43,513 bases of DNA, from NCBI GenBank assembly GCA_015660995.1, contig JACTUC010000003.1:94525-138037 (forward strand), given 5' to 3'. The stretch's first letter is position 1, and every line of letters begins with the position of its first letter. Source of the DNA: Candidatus Methanomethylicaceae archaeon (GTDB taxonomy: Archaea > Thermoproteota > Methanomethylicia > Methanomethylicales > Methanomethylicaceae). The position numbers were made by a program, and so were the translations under genes. Below the pieces are notes generated by a model. The model saw only the letters and a list, made by a program, of their open reading frames with translations. It did not search any database and was not told the origin of the DNA. Shown in pieces: positions 24,310-32,215 of this stretch.

Positions 24310-24713
24310 CTGAAACTGGTTTGAAGCAAACGCTTGCACTAGTGCTCTTCTCTGCACCCTACGGAAACCAGTATGCGGATCACATGTGCCGCGTAGCGGA
24401 GAGAGCCCTTGGAAAGGGGTACTCCGTCGAAATCTTCCTCTACGGCGACGCGATCCATTCACATCTGATCGAGCAGAAGCCAAAGAACTTTTTCAACATT
24501 GGCGAGGCTCTTACGCGTCTAGGGGATAAGGGAGCCACCATTTACAGCTGTCTGATCTGCGCAATCGCTCGGGGCTATATGAGGGAGTTTGATGAAGCCA
24601 AGAAAGTTTACAATTCACCCATAACGTTGCCCTTCGTAAAATTCGTGACTGTGCAGGGGTTCGTAAGCATGATAAAGAGAGCGGACAGGCTCATGATGTT
24701 CGGGAGTTCTTGA
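24303..24713 (+). CDS. DsrE/TusD-like sulfur-relay protein with Cys pair
   Basis: The 136-residue protein has the DsrE-fold opening TLALVLFSAPYGNQYADHM (10-28), VEIFLYGDAIHSHL (near 42-55) and IYSCLICAIARGYM (near 80-93). The last holds the cysteines where TusD/DsrE carry persulfide sulfur. It is the only one of the three DsrE-fold proteins here with cysteines in this position, so it is the likely active subunit. It overlaps the preceding gene and is followed 3 nt later by the third. Confidence 0.85.
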   Translation: MVAETGLKQTLALVLFSAPYGNQYADHMCRVAERALGKGYSVEIFLYGDAIHSHLIEQKPKNFFNIGEALTRLGDKGATIYSCLICAIARGYMREFDEAKKVYNSPITLPFVKFVTVQGFVSMIKRADRLMMFGSS

Positions 24714-24716
24714 TCT

Positions 24717-25079
24717 ATGAAGAGCGTTATAATGGAACTGACGCATCCCCCTTTCGGGCGAGAGAACACCTACGCGGCGCTCTTCGTCGGATCAGCGTCA
24801 GTATCATTGGGGGTTAAAGTGACTGTTGTCCTTGCAGGTGAGGGGGTGTACGTCGGTTTGAAGGGCCAAGTTGATCCCCAAGGCAACATAGATCTCCCGT
24901 CGACTGAGCAGCAGGTCCGGGACTTCATGGAGCTAGGCGGAAGGGTGGTTGTCGAAGAGCAGTCGTTGTCGTCACGGGGCATATTCAGCGCTGAGCTGAT
25001 AGAGGGGCTTGAAGTTCTAGACTCTAAGAATGTGACTGATCTCCTATTGGACAAAGGGGATCAGATAATGGTTTTTTGA
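24717..25079 (+). CDS. DsrE-fold protein, TusC/DsrF-like
   Basis: The 120-residue protein shows the DsrF/TusC layout: MELTHPPFGRENTYAALFVG (6-25), VKVTVVLAGEGVYVGLKGQ (33-51) and a C-terminal KGDQIMVF. It contains no cysteine. It completes a TusBCD-like trio. Its last codons form the first copy of a 32-bp direct repeat whose second copy lies just before tusA, evidence that this gene once ran directly into tusA. Confidence 0.85.
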   Translation: MKSVIMELTHPPFGRENTYAALFVGSASVSLGVKVTVVLAGEGVYVGLKGQVDPQGNIDLPSTEQQVRDFMELGGRVVVEEQSLSSRGIFSAELIEGLEVLDSKNVTDLLLDKGDQIMVF

Positions 25080-25089
25080 AGTGGCTGCT
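25058..25089 (+). repeat. 32-bp direct repeat, copy 1
   Basis: Identical in all 32 bases to 25577-25608. It starts GGATCAGATAATGG and ends GTGGCTGCT. It covers the end of the dsrF-like gene, its stop, and what was the first three codons of tusA. Confidence 0.97.
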
Positions 25090-25137
25090 AAAGAAATGCA
25101 GTTTGCAACTGTGCAAGAAAGCTTTTCAATCAAAAAA

Positions 25138-25527
25138 TTAAGGTATGGTTTTTTCTTCTTCCATTTTGTCGTCCTTCACAGCGAAGAACCGCAATGACTT
25201 GCCTGAGCCCTGGGATATATGGACTATGTCCATGGTCCCCGAACCCGAAACCTCACCTGTCCAGAAAGCCCACAGCTCATCGCTTTCCTCAACGACCCTC
25301 CTATTACGGCTGCTTATACCCAATGGCCCTGGAGGATTGAACTCCTCGAACTTGATCTGATGGCTTATCAGGTAATCCCTTATCCAGGAGTCCCTTGTCA
25401 TTGGGCACCCTGCCAATATTACTTCGGTGCCAGGTTTCAGGTTCTCATCAAAGAATTTGTAGATGGTTTCAATGGCTTTTGGGTCAGTGAACTTGGTACG
25501 CCTGCTTCCTACGATAGCTAGCTTCAT
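25138..25527 (-). CDS. SLOG-like nucleotide-binding protein inserted in the sulfur operon
   Basis: The 129-residue protein begins MKLAIVGSRRTKFTDPKAI, a Rossmann-like start with GSR. It continues with EVILAGCPMTRDSWIRDYL (near 35-53) and ISSRNRRVVEESDELWAFW (near 71-89). This RN..v..sDelwaFw pattern is seen in SLOG-superfamily proteins (YspA/DprA-like), which bind nucleotides or nucleotide-derived ligands. Function unknown; some relatives work in signalling or defence. It runs opposite to its neighbours. Together with 48-49 bp on either side it fills the space between the two copies of a perfect 32-bp repeat. Confidence 0.75.
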   Translation of the reverse strand: MKLAIVGSRRTKFTDPKAIETIYKFFDENLKPGTEVILAGCPMTRDSWIRDYLISHQIKFEEFNPPGPLGISSRNRRVVEESDELWAFWTGEVSGSGTMDIVHISQGSGKSLRFFAVKDDKMEEEKTIP

Positions 25528-25562
25528 TCAAGTCCTCTCATTTTCCTAAATTCTTAATGGGA

Positions 25563-25571
25563 ATATTTAAG
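25563..25571. promoter_or_regulatory. AT-rich promoter element for the SLOG-like gene and perhaps tusA
   Basis: ATATTTAA lies about 30 bp before the GTG of tusA, and on the other strand about 36 bp before the SLOG-like start. After the operon was interrupted, tusA may rely on this element rather than on read-through. Confidence 0.35.
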
Positions 25572-25576
25572 GAAGC

Positions 25577-25608
25577 GGATCAGATAATGGTTTTTTGAAG
25601 TGGCTGCT
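25577..25608 (+). repeat. 32-bp direct repeat, copy 2
   Basis: Identical to 25058-25089. It includes the GTG start (25600) and the first three codons of tusA, plus an untranslated remnant of the dsrF-like C-terminus. Confidence 0.97.
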
Positions 25609-25836
25609 GTGGCTGACGAGACCCTTGACTGCATGGGCATGGTCTGTCCAGAGCCCCTGCTGGAGACCTTTAAGAGGCTCAGAAGGATGGAAGTCGGCAA
25701 AACTCTTGAGGTCTTCGGAGACTTCCCCCTTTCTAAGGAAGAGATACCGGCTGGAATGAAGGAGGCTGGCCAGGATGTGGTATCGATAAGCGAGAAGGGA
25801 AACGTCTGGCACATAATAATCAGGAAAACAAAATGA
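25600..25836 (+). CDS. tusA: TusA/SirA-like sulfur carrier
   Basis: The 78-residue protein has the TusA signature LDCMGMVCPEPLLETFKRL (near 9-27), with the persulfide cysteine in CPxP. Starts at GTG 25600. TusA accepts sulfur and passes it to DsrE/TusD-type proteins for tRNA thiolation, cofactor synthesis or sulfur metabolism. The three DsrE-fold genes 0.5-1.6 kb upstream are its natural partners, now separated by the SLOG-like insertion. Confidence 0.93.
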   Translation: MAAVADETLDCMGMVCPEPLLETFKRLRRMEVGKTLEVFGDFPLSKEEIPAGMKEAGQDVVSISEKGNVWHIIIRKTK

Positions 25837-25890
25837 GGCTTATTTGGCCTTTAAAAATTCAATCCATTGGAAGATAAAAATAAAGAAGGA

Positions 25891-26160
25891 TTAAGCGGCC
25901 TGGTTCTTGATGAGCCACTTCAGCGGTATATCCTGGTGCCTGCCGTCCGGCAGCCTGCGCCTAATGGTGATAGGCAGTACGCCCTCCTTGAGCTCTTCGT
26001 CAGCTATCTCGAGAGGCGTAACAGCCTTGCTCTCGATCAGCGGCGGGGCACCCATGGATATCTGTAGAGCCCTTGCGCCGAGGATACGGGCTTTCTCAAA
26101 CCTTGTCAGCACCGACGGGCCAAGGATCTGCCTGATTTCTTTTTCTTTCTCCTGGGTCAA
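25891..26160 (-). CDS. rpoK: RNA polymerase subunit K (RpoK/Rpb6)
   Basis: The 89-residue product from TTG 26160 ([16 protein letters not shown]) contains [20 protein letters not shown] (near 19-38), the universal Rpb6/omega core that clamps the largest subunit. It ends with the basic [16 protein letters not shown]. The open frame extends upstream inside the thermosome gene, but a start 1 nt after that stop fits better. It is co-transcribed with the thermosome gene. Somewhat longer C-terminus than the shortest RpoKs. Confidence 0.93.
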   Translation of the reverse strand: MTQEKEKEIRQILGPSVLTRFEKARILGARALQISMGAPPLIESKAVTPLEIADEELKEGVLPITIRRRLPDGRHQDIPLKWLIKNQAA

Positions 26161-26161
26161 C

Positions 26162-27826
26162 TTACATGCCGCCCATGCCGCCCATACCACCCATACCCGG
26201 AGGCATGCCTTCGTGGCCGTGCTCTGGCGGACCTCCGCCCTTTGGCGCGGTAGCTGCTATGACATCGTCGATCTTCAGCAAGGTTATAGCAGCTTCAGTT
26301 GCAGATTTTATCGCCTGCTTCTTTACGCTTGCCGGCTCCAGCACACTTGTCTTGGACATGTCGCGAACCTTGCCTTCGGTTACATCGACGCCCACTGATT
26401 TCTGGCCCTTTGCATGGCTTGACCTCAGCTCGACTAGAATATCTACGGGGTCAAGGCCGGAGTTCTCTGCTAGCGTAAGTGGCACTTCCTCCATTGCCTC
26501 TGCGAACTTAAGGACCGCCAACTGTTCCCTTCCGCTGAAGGACCTTGCAAAGTCCCTCAGCTTGGATGCGACCTCCTCTTCGGGGGCGCCTCCGCCTGGA
26601 ACAAGCCACGGGTCCTGCACAACGTTCCGGACGATGCATTTTGCATCGTGCAGTGAGCGCTCAGCCTCGTCGACCATCCTGTCGGTTCCACCCCTAATGA
26701 GTATGGTGACCGACTTGGGGTTCTTGCAGCCCTCGACGAAGACCATCTTGTCCTTGCCGATCCTCCTTTCCTCAACCAGCTTGGCGTAGCCGAGGTCTTT
26801 GGCACTGAGATCATCTACGGTTGTGATGATCCTTGCGCCGCTAGCCTTGGCCAGGTTTTCTATGTCCGACCTCTTCGCTCTCCGCATTGCCATCACACCC
26901 TTCTTTGCGAGGTAATGCTGGGCTATGTCGTCTACTCCCTTCTGGATCACCAAGACGTTGGCGCCAGAATTGACGATGTAGTCGACCATGCCCTTGAGCA
27001 TTGAGGACTCTTCGTCGAGGAAGCTCTTCATCTGATCAGGCGATGTGATGTTGATCTTTGCGGTCATCTCGGTCTTCTCGATCTCGAGTGCGCAATCGAG
27101 TATGGCTATCTTGGCGTTCTCGACCCTTTTAGGCATTCCAGGGTGGACTACTTCCTTGTCAAGTACGACGCCCCTAACAAGCTGTGTGTCATCAAGGGTC
27201 TCGCCCTTCTTCTTTTCTAACTTGATGTTGTCGAGATCGACCACGTACTTGTCGCCAACCTTCTCTGCCACCTGCATCACAGCCTCGACGATGAGTCCTG
27301 CGAGCCTCTCGTAGTGGCCAGAAACGACGCTCTTTCCGCTCAGCGATGTGATTGCGGCTTCCTTGAGTTTCTTCTCGTCCATCGGGTCAACTTTAGTGGC
27401 CATCTTGTCGATTATCTCAATAGCCTTTTCCATGGACTTCTTGTAGCCCTCGATAATGACAGTAGGGTGGATGTCCTGATCAAGCAGGTCCTCCGCCTTC
27501 TTCAGCATAGAGCCGGCGAGGATCACCGCAGTGGTTGTTCCATCGCCCACCTCGGCGTCCTGTGTCTTAGCGACCTCGACCAGCATCTTTGCGGCGGGGT
27601 GCTGAACGTCCATCTCCTTGACGATGGTGGCGCCGTCGTTGCTTATAGTGACGTCGCCAAAGCTGCTGACAAGCATCTTGTCCATGCCTTTGGGACCTAG
27701 GGAAGATCTGATTGTCTCCGCAAGGGTCACAGCAGCCATTATATTGGCTTTCTGGGCATCCCTTCCTGTAGTTCGGGCGGTGCCCTCTTTCAAAACTAAA
27801 ACCGGTAGACTTTGGGTCGCTGCCAT
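26162..27826 (-). CDS. ths: Thermosome subunit (group II chaperonin)
   Basis: The 554-residue chaperonin subunit has [12 protein letters not shown] (near 41-52), [13 protein letters not shown] (near 58-70), [16 protein letters not shown] (near 97-112) and the C-terminal ATPase stretch [12 protein letters not shown] (near 408). It ends in a GGM-rich tail typical of group II chaperonins. It folds proteins as a double-ring complex in the cytosol. Only one subunit gene is in this window. Its promoter has a palindrome at the expected transcription start. Followed by rpoK after a 1-nt gap. Confidence 0.97.
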   Translation of the reverse strand: MAATQSLPVLVLKEGTARTTGRDAQKANIMAAVTLAETIRSSLGPKGMDKMLVSSFGDVTISNDGATIVKEMDVQHPAAKMLVEVAKTQDAEVGDGTTTAVILAGSMLKKAEDLLDQDIHPTVIIEGYKKSMEKAIEIIDKMATKVDPMDEKKLKEAAITSLSGKSVVSGHYERLAGLIVEAVMQVAEKVGDKYVVDLDNIKLEKKKGETLDDTQLVRGVVLDKEVVHPGMPKRVENAKIAILDCALEIEKTEMTAKINITSPDQMKSFLDEESSMLKGMVDYIVNSGANVLVIQKGVDDIAQHYLAKKGVMAMRRAKRSDIENLAKASGARIITTVDDLSAKDLGYAKLVEERRIGKDKMVFVEGCKNPKSVTILIRGGTDRMVDEAERSLHDAKCIVRNVVQDPWLVPGGGAPEEEVASKLRDFARSFSGREQLAVLKFAEAMEEVPLTLAENSGLDPVDILVELRSSHAKGQKSVGVDVTEGKVRDMSKTSVLEPASVKKQAIKSATEAAITLLKIDDVIAATAPKGGGPPEHGHEGMPPGMGGMGGMGGM

Positions 27827-27857
27827 GGTTCAAATCACCTAAAATGTAACACTATTA

Positions 27858-27875
27858 TTGTCTTGCAAAAGACAA
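27858..27875. promoter_or_regulatory. Palindrome at the predicted thermosome transcription start
   Basis: TTGTCTT and AAGACAA form a perfect 7-bp inverted repeat around GCAA. It is centred about 23 bp downstream of the minus-strand TATA box at 27886-27892, where transcription should begin. That is the classic place for a repressor to block archaeal initiation, for example by a heat-shock regulator. Alternatively it is a terminator hairpin for larB. Confidence 0.45.
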
Positions 27876-27885
27876 GATGCACTTC

Positions 27886-27892
27886 TATATAT
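27886..27892 (-). promoter_or_regulatory. TATA box of the thermosome gene
   Basis: Minus-strand AAAATGATATATAG includes a good TATA element with A-rich BRE upstream. The thermosome ATG is about 60 bp downstream, leaving a leader of roughly 35 nt with GGTGATT as ribosome-binding site. Confidence 0.5.
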
Positions 27893-27933
27893 CATTTTTC
27901 CTTATCGGAGCTGCGCCGCGAAGGCATCTCCGG

Positions 27934-28716
27934 TTATTTTTTCGCCTCGACCCTCTTTGAAATCAACGCAGCCGCCACAGCTGCGCCAACGCCATTATCG
28001 ATATTGACAACCACGAGGCCAGGGCTGCAGGACTGGAGCATGGATATGAGGGCACCTTCGCCTTTCCCTCCTGCGCCGTATCCTGAAGAAGACGGAACCC
28101 CAATCACGGGCATGGACACCAGTGCGCTTACTACCGATGGGAGAGCCCCTTCCATCCCCGCCACTACTATTATGCAGTCGACATCCTCCTCTAGGCATCT
28201 CTTGATAGCGGGGAAGAGCCGATGTATTCCAGCAATACCAATGTCATAGAATGTCAGGACGTGGCAACCCATCTCTGCCAGCACAGTCCTCGCCTCCTCT
28301 GCAACCATGACGTCAGCTGTGCCTGCCGTTATGATTGCCACTTTACCGTGCTTGAGCAATTCAGCCTTAGACTTAGTCTTCAAAACCATCGAACCCGCCT
28401 TCATGTTGCGGGTGATCTTGGCTTTGCCCTTGAGCATTTTCCCGAGAGCTGTGACCTGGGGTTCACTTATTCTGGTTATTATGACTCTTCCTTCCTCTTC
28501 GAGGAATGCCATGCTTATCCTCGAGAGCTCTTCGATAGACTTGCCCTCGGCGAATATTATTTCCGGGACACCCTTCCTCAGCTCGCGGGAGACATCGAGG
28601 CATGCATCCTCCACCTCTTTTACTGCCTGAAGCCTCAGCATCTTCACGGCTTCATCCACCGGTAATTTTCCATCCCGGACCGAATTGAGCAATTCCTTGA
28701 GGTCCAACAGAGACAC
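27934..28716 (-). CDS. larB: LarB, nickel-pincer nucleotide cofactor synthesis (NaAD carboxylase/hydrolase)
   Basis: The 260-residue protein has a PurE-like C-terminal domain: VAIITAGTADVMVAEEAR (near 125-142), DIGIAGIHRLF (near 157), VVAGMEGALPSVVSALV (near 179-195) and GVPSSSGYGAGGKGEGAL (near 201-218). The N-terminal 100 residues match LarB rather than PurE. It carboxylates nicotinic acid adenine dinucleotide at the first step to the nickel pincer cofactor. It starts with GTG. LarC is divergent from it, sharing a 54-bp promoter region. Confidence 0.92.
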   Translation of the reverse strand: MSLLDLKELLNSVRDGKLPVDEAVKMLRLQAVKEVEDACLDVSRELRKGVPEIIFAEGKSIEELSRISMAFLEEEGRVIITRISEPQVTALGKMLKGKAKITRNMKAGSMVLKTKSKAELLKHGKVAIITAGTADVMVAEEARTVLAEMGCHVLTFYDIGIAGIHRLFPAIKRCLEEDVDCIIVVAGMEGALPSVVSALVSMPVIGVPSSSGYGAGGKGEGALISMLQSCSPGLVVVNIDNGVGAAVAAALISKRVEAKK

Positions 28717-28770
28717 CGCACGAGTAACTGATATATCAACAGCAGTAATAGTGGAATTTGGTGCAAGTAT

Positions 28771-29979
28771 TTGAAGGTAGTGTTTATCGATGGCTCCATG
28801 GCAGGAGTATCTGGGGACAAGATGCTCTCGGCGTTTGTAGGGGCGGGAGCCAATGCAAGGAGAATTGAGGAGGATATCTCAAAGGCATTGCGCTCTATCG
28901 GCGTCAAGGCGGGAGGTGTGAAGTTCCAAAAAGCAGAGAGTTGTGGAATTCAAGGAACAAGGATGATTGCAGATCTAGGGACGAGGACAATGGGAGCGGA
29001 GGAGGTTGTGAAGGCTGTTGAAATCGCGAGCAGGGCAATCGGCTTGAGTGCATGGGGTAGGGAAGTCGCCAAAAAGGCTCTAGATGAGCTCGTTGGAGCG
29101 GAGATAGAGATCCATGGAAGCGCGCACCTCCACGAGCTGGGGGAGGTAGATACTGTGGTCGACTTGATCGGCACAGCGGATGCTGCAGAGCTCATGGGGT
29201 TGGAGAGAGCGGAGTTCTACACGACGCCCGTTGCGGTCGGCTGCGGCTCGGTGGTAAGCAGGCACGGGACACTGCCAGTGCCAGCCCCAGCTACCCTGAA
29301 GATACTCCAGAAGCACGGCATCGCAATAACCGCAACGAGCCAGTTAGGCGAGCTCACGACCCCCACCGGTGCCGCGCTTGTGGCAGCGTTCACAGGAGGG
29401 AAGCAGGACGCACCCCCTTTTGCGGTGGAGGGCGAGGGAACTGGAATCGGCAGCAGGGTCCTGAAGATACCAAACATTGCAAGGGTGCTGTTGGGCGATA
29501 TACAGTATGGCTACGAGAGGGTAAAGGTCCTCGAGACGAATCTTGATGACGTGAGCGGCGAGGTATTAGGATGGTTCATTGAGAGGTTGCAGGGCAGTGT
29601 CGAGGACATAACGGTCTTCCCAATGACTACCAAGAAGAACAGGCCCGGATTTTCCGTCAGGGTCGTGGTCAAGCCAGAGGGGGTGGAGGAGGCAATAAAG
29701 GCGATGGTTAGGGAGACGGGCACTCTTGGGGTAAAGATCTTCGACTGCCAGAGGTACAGGGAAAAACGGGAAATGACGTCAGAAAATGTGAGAATCCGCG
29801 AGAGATACTACCCTGTCCGCATCAAGATGAGCGGGGAGGGGAGGAAGAGGATTAAGCCAGAGTATGAGGATCTCAAGGCAATAGCTCTCAGCGAAGAGAT
29901 GAGCTTAAAGGATGTAGGCGACGAGGTAATCTTGCAGGTAAGGCAAAAATACGCAAAGGAGGGAAGGGATCATTGGTGA
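28771..29979 (+). CDS. larC: LarC, nickel insertion into the pincer cofactor
   Basis: The 402-residue protein begins KVVFIDGSMAGVSGDKML, the archaeal version of the LarC start, and has SAHLHELGEVDTVVDLIG (near 112-129), GELTTPTGAALVAAF (near 192) and LETNLDDVSGEVLGW (near 254). It is a CTP-dependent enzyme that puts nickel into the pincer nucleotide. It is a single uninterrupted frame; in some bacteria it is split in two. It starts with TTG. LarE, the sulfur-donating enzyme, and LarA-type racemases are not in the window. Confidence 0.93.
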   Translation: MKVVFIDGSMAGVSGDKMLSAFVGAGANARRIEEDISKALRSIGVKAGGVKFQKAESCGIQGTRMIADLGTRTMGAEEVVKAVEIASRAIGLSAWGREVAKKALDELVGAEIEIHGSAHLHELGEVDTVVDLIGTADAAELMGLERAEFYTTPVAVGCGSVVSRHGTLPVPAPATLKILQKHGIAITATSQLGELTTPTGAALVAAFTGGKQDAPPFAVEGEGTGIGSRVLKIPNIARVLLGDIQYGYERVKVLETNLDDVSGEVLGWFIERLQGSVEDITVFPMTTKKNRPGFSVRVVVKPEGVEEAIKAMVRETGTLGVKIFDCQRYREKREMTSENVRIRERYYPVRIKMSGEGRKRIKPEYEDLKAIALSEEMSLKDVGDEVILQVRQKYAKEGRDHW

Positions 29980-30323
29980 AAAGAGAAATGCAGGTTCCTG
30001 TAAACGTAGAGGTTGCTGAGATAAGGGACCTGGCTAGGTTAGTGGCTTCCACAGTTTCCATGGGACAGCCCATCTACGTAGTCAACTTCGAGCATAACAA
30101 GAAATTTTATTTTGGCGTCCTGGGAGTCTACAACCACTATTATGAAAAGCAGGGCATGCCCCTATTTTACTACTTCTCGACGGACCAGCCACGGATGGAT
30201 AAGTATATCCTTGTAAAGATGGATGAAAGGGAAGAATTTGCCTTCGGCGATGGGATTAGGCCAGGCTGGATAGCGGTTCCGATAATACACCTAAAGAAGA
30301 AGCCGAGTTTCATCGAGTTTTAG
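29976..30323 (+). CDS. Conserved-looking small protein of unknown function
   Basis: From GTG 29976, overlapping the larC stop (GTGA), the product has 115 residues (MKREMQVPVNVEVAEIRDLAR). It is rich in aromatic residues (YFGVLGVYNHYYEKQGMP, FYYFST), alpha/beta in pattern, with no cysteine and no membrane segment. I do not recognise it. Coupling to larC suggests a link with the nickel cofactor or its user enzyme, but this is context only. A GGGAAGG ribosome-binding site lies just upstream. Confidence 0.7.
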   Translation: MKREMQVPVNVEVAEIRDLARLVASTVSMGQPIYVVNFEHNKKFYFGVLGVYNHYYEKQGMPLFYYFSTDQPRMDKYILVKMDEREEFAFGDGIRPGWIAVPIIHLKKKPSFIEF

Positions 30324-30697
30324 TCAGCCAAGCTGACCTTGACGAACTCGCCCCGCTTAACCTTTTTGAGGGCTGTCCAATCGGAGGTAACTTTTCCTAT
30401 GATGTTGACCGGGCTGTAGGGTTGGGTTTTGCCAAAGAATATACAGAAGGCCTTGCCTGGCGGCCAGTATGCTATGTCGCCTGTCCTAACATTGGCCTTT
30501 GGGCGTTCGGGACCAACTGAGACAGGTGTCTCAAAGTAGACCTCATCCTGCCACAGAAAAGTGCTTGATGAAAAAGGCAGCACCTTAACAAGGGACTCTA
30601 TGGTGCGCGGTGATAGGATCCTTACGAACTCACCAGTCGCTTCGAGGCTCTGAAAAGTAATTTTTATGGAGAATTTTTCGAGCAGTGCATTACTCAA
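30320..30697 (-). CDS. Cyclophilin-like fold protein
   Basis: The 125-residue protein matches the small prokaryotic cyclophilin-like family (TM1367 type): LPFSSSTFLWQDEVYFETPV (near 40-59), RTGDIAYWPPGKAFCIFFG (near 71-89) and PYSPVNIIGKVT (near 93-104). These have the beta-barrel of cyclophilins but not the usual isomerase residues; function unsettled. It starts with TTG. Its stop overlaps that of the unknown gene on the other strand by 4 nt. Confidence 0.85.
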   Translation of the reverse strand: MSNALLEKFSIKITFQSLEATGEFVRILSPRTIESLVKVLPFSSSTFLWQDEVYFETPVSVGPERPKANVRTGDIAYWPPGKAFCIFFGKTQPYSPVNIIGKVTSDWTALKKVKRGEFVKVSLAD

Positions 30698-30712
30698 ACA
30701 AATGCCTCGCGC

Positions 30713-31012
30713 TTATGCTGCAACGTAAACGTCGACGCGGCGCGTGCTCTTCATGAGCTTGAGGATTCCCTGCTTTGCAAGGGACTCGAGAATGTCCTTG
30801 GAGACGCTGTACCTAAGATTGTATTTGGAGTATAGCTGGTAGGGTGTTACATACTTCATCTTCGGGACATCTTTCTTTATCTGCTCGAGTACCTTCGGCT
30901 CAACGACTGAGGTTGCGATTGACTTCGTGATCTCCTTCTTTGGCTCCTCTTTCTTTGGAGCTTCCCTAAGGTCCCTTCTCTTCTTCGGCGCTGTCTTCTT
31001 TGCTCCTCCCAT
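30713..31012 (-). CDS. rps25e: Small-subunit ribosomal protein S25e
   Basis: The 99-residue protein has a Lys-rich N-terminal tail (MGGAKKTAPKKRRD) and the winged-helix core VTPYQLYSKYNLRYSVSKDI (near 55-74), followed by a basic C-terminal end. S25e is shared by TACK-type archaea and eukaryotes, which supports the placement of this genome. GTG 31021 is also in frame, but ATG 31012 with GGTG before it is preferred. Confidence 0.93.
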   Translation of the reverse strand: MGGAKKTAPKKRRDLREAPKKEEPKKEITKSIATSVVEPKVLEQIKKDVPKMKYVTPYQLYSKYNLRYSVSKDILESLAKQGILKLMKSTRRVDVYVAA

Positions 31013-31087
31013 AATCAACACCTATAGCGAGATGGTAAAGACGGTCGAAATAAAAAGGTTGTGGTGTGGAAACTTAGAATCAATTGC

Positions 31088-31138
31088 AAAAAAAAGTTGG
31101 AGGAGTTATGGAGGGCACCCTCTGCTATGGGGTGCTCC
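31088..31138 (-). terminator. Hairpin and T-run after the SPFH gene
   Basis: Read on the minus strand, GGAGCACCC/GGGTGCCCTCC (complement of 31110-31138, with a 2-nt bulge) forms a hairpin just past the SPFH stop. It is followed by eight T (complement of 31088-31095). This looks like an intrinsic terminator isolating the SPFH gene from S25e. Confidence 0.5.
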
Positions 31139-31145
31139 ACTCCCT

Positions 31146-32096
31146 TTACACGTTCTTGTCTTCCGATTTCTTCTTCTCGAGCATTTCGGGCTTCAGGATC
31201 ACTGGAGTTACACCTGCGGCCTCCGAGAAGACATTAACCAGGGGGGCGCCCTCTGGAACTACGAGTTTCATCGTGCCGCTACCGAATGACGTCTCTGCTG
31301 CCTGGATCTTCCTCAGGTCCTGCGCGGCGCCGACAAAGTACTGCTGTGCAGCTTGGTTGACGAGTTTTATGGCTTGGGCATCGCCCTCGGCCTTGAGTAT
31401 CTTTGCCTGCCGCTCTCCTTCAGCCGAGAGGATCGCGGCTGCTCTCTCTCCTTCAGCTTTCTTTATTGCCGCCCTCCTCATACCGTCGGCTTCGGTCTCC
31501 CTGGCGGTCGCGAAGTCTATTGCCGCAATCTTCGTGTTCTCTGCCTTTACGACTTCGTTCATTGTCTGCTGCACGTCCTTCGGAGGATCGATCTCCTTCA
31601 GCTCAGTCCTGACGACGTTGATGCCCCAATTCTTTGTCTCGGTGGCCAAAGTGTTCATGAGCTCAAGGTTGATCCTGTCCCTCTGCGAGTTTGCCTCGGT
31701 CAGGGTCAGCGTGCCAATGATGTTCCGGAGCGTCGTCCTCGCGAGCTGTACGATCTGTATGGTGTAGTTGAAGACGTTGTACTGCGATGCCTTGATTGAT
31801 TCCTCGTCGTCTTTTACCTTGAAATATATCTGCGCATCGACTGTGGCGTTTAGTTTGTCCTTGGTGATTATCTGCTGGGGCTCGGCGGTGACCAGCTGTT
31901 CGGTGATGTTTACCCTGACGACTTTCTCCACAAGCGGTATGACGGGGTGGAAGCCCTGGCCGACTAGGCGGTTATACCTGCCCAGCCTCTCAACAAGGCC
32001 TCTGGAAGTCGGTCTGATGATCACGAAGCTTTTGTAAAGTGCTGCTAGTATAGCGACAGCAATGATGAATATAATCAGAGTATCCAAAATATCCAC
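31146..32096 (-). CDS. SPFH/stomatin-like membrane protein
   Basis: The 316-residue protein has one N-terminal membrane segment (near 4-24), then the SPFH domain with FVIIRPTSRGLVERLGRYNR (near 25-44) and HPVIPLVEKVVRVNI (near 53-67). A Glu/Ala-rich coiled coil (near 200-260, RETEADGMRRAAIKKAEGE) ends it. It should oligomerise at the membrane. In many archaea a serine protease/NfeD protein is adjacent, but none is seen here. GTG start. Confidence 0.93.
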   Translation of the reverse strand: MDILDTLIIFIIAVAILAALYKSFVIIRPTSRGLVERLGRYNRLVGQGFHPVIPLVEKVVRVNITEQLVTAEPQQIITKDKLNATVDAQIYFKVKDDEESIKASQYNVFNYTIQIVQLARTTLRNIIGTLTLTEANSQRDRINLELMNTLATETKNWGINVVRTELKEIDPPKDVQQTMNEVVKAENTKIAAIDFATARETEADGMRRAAIKKAEGERAAAILSAEGERQAKILKAEGDAQAIKLVNQAAQQYFVGAAQDLRKIQAAETSFGSGTMKLVVPEGAPLVNVFSEAAGVTPVILKPEMLEKKKSEDKNV

Positions 32097-32215
32097 TGTT
32101 CTCTACTCCCCTGAGTATATTTCCGACGTGTTATATTTGAAAGCTTGTTTTTTCTAATAGGGGACGGTTGCACAACTGCCGGATGAAAGAGAGAGGAAAA
32201 ATATGGGTGGTAGGA

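Noticed and set aside
31146-32096. SPFH protein as part of a phage-defence or secretion system.
   Set aside because: No partner genes of such systems are adjacent, and a terminator-like hairpin separates it from S25e; it looks like an ordinary stomatin homologue.
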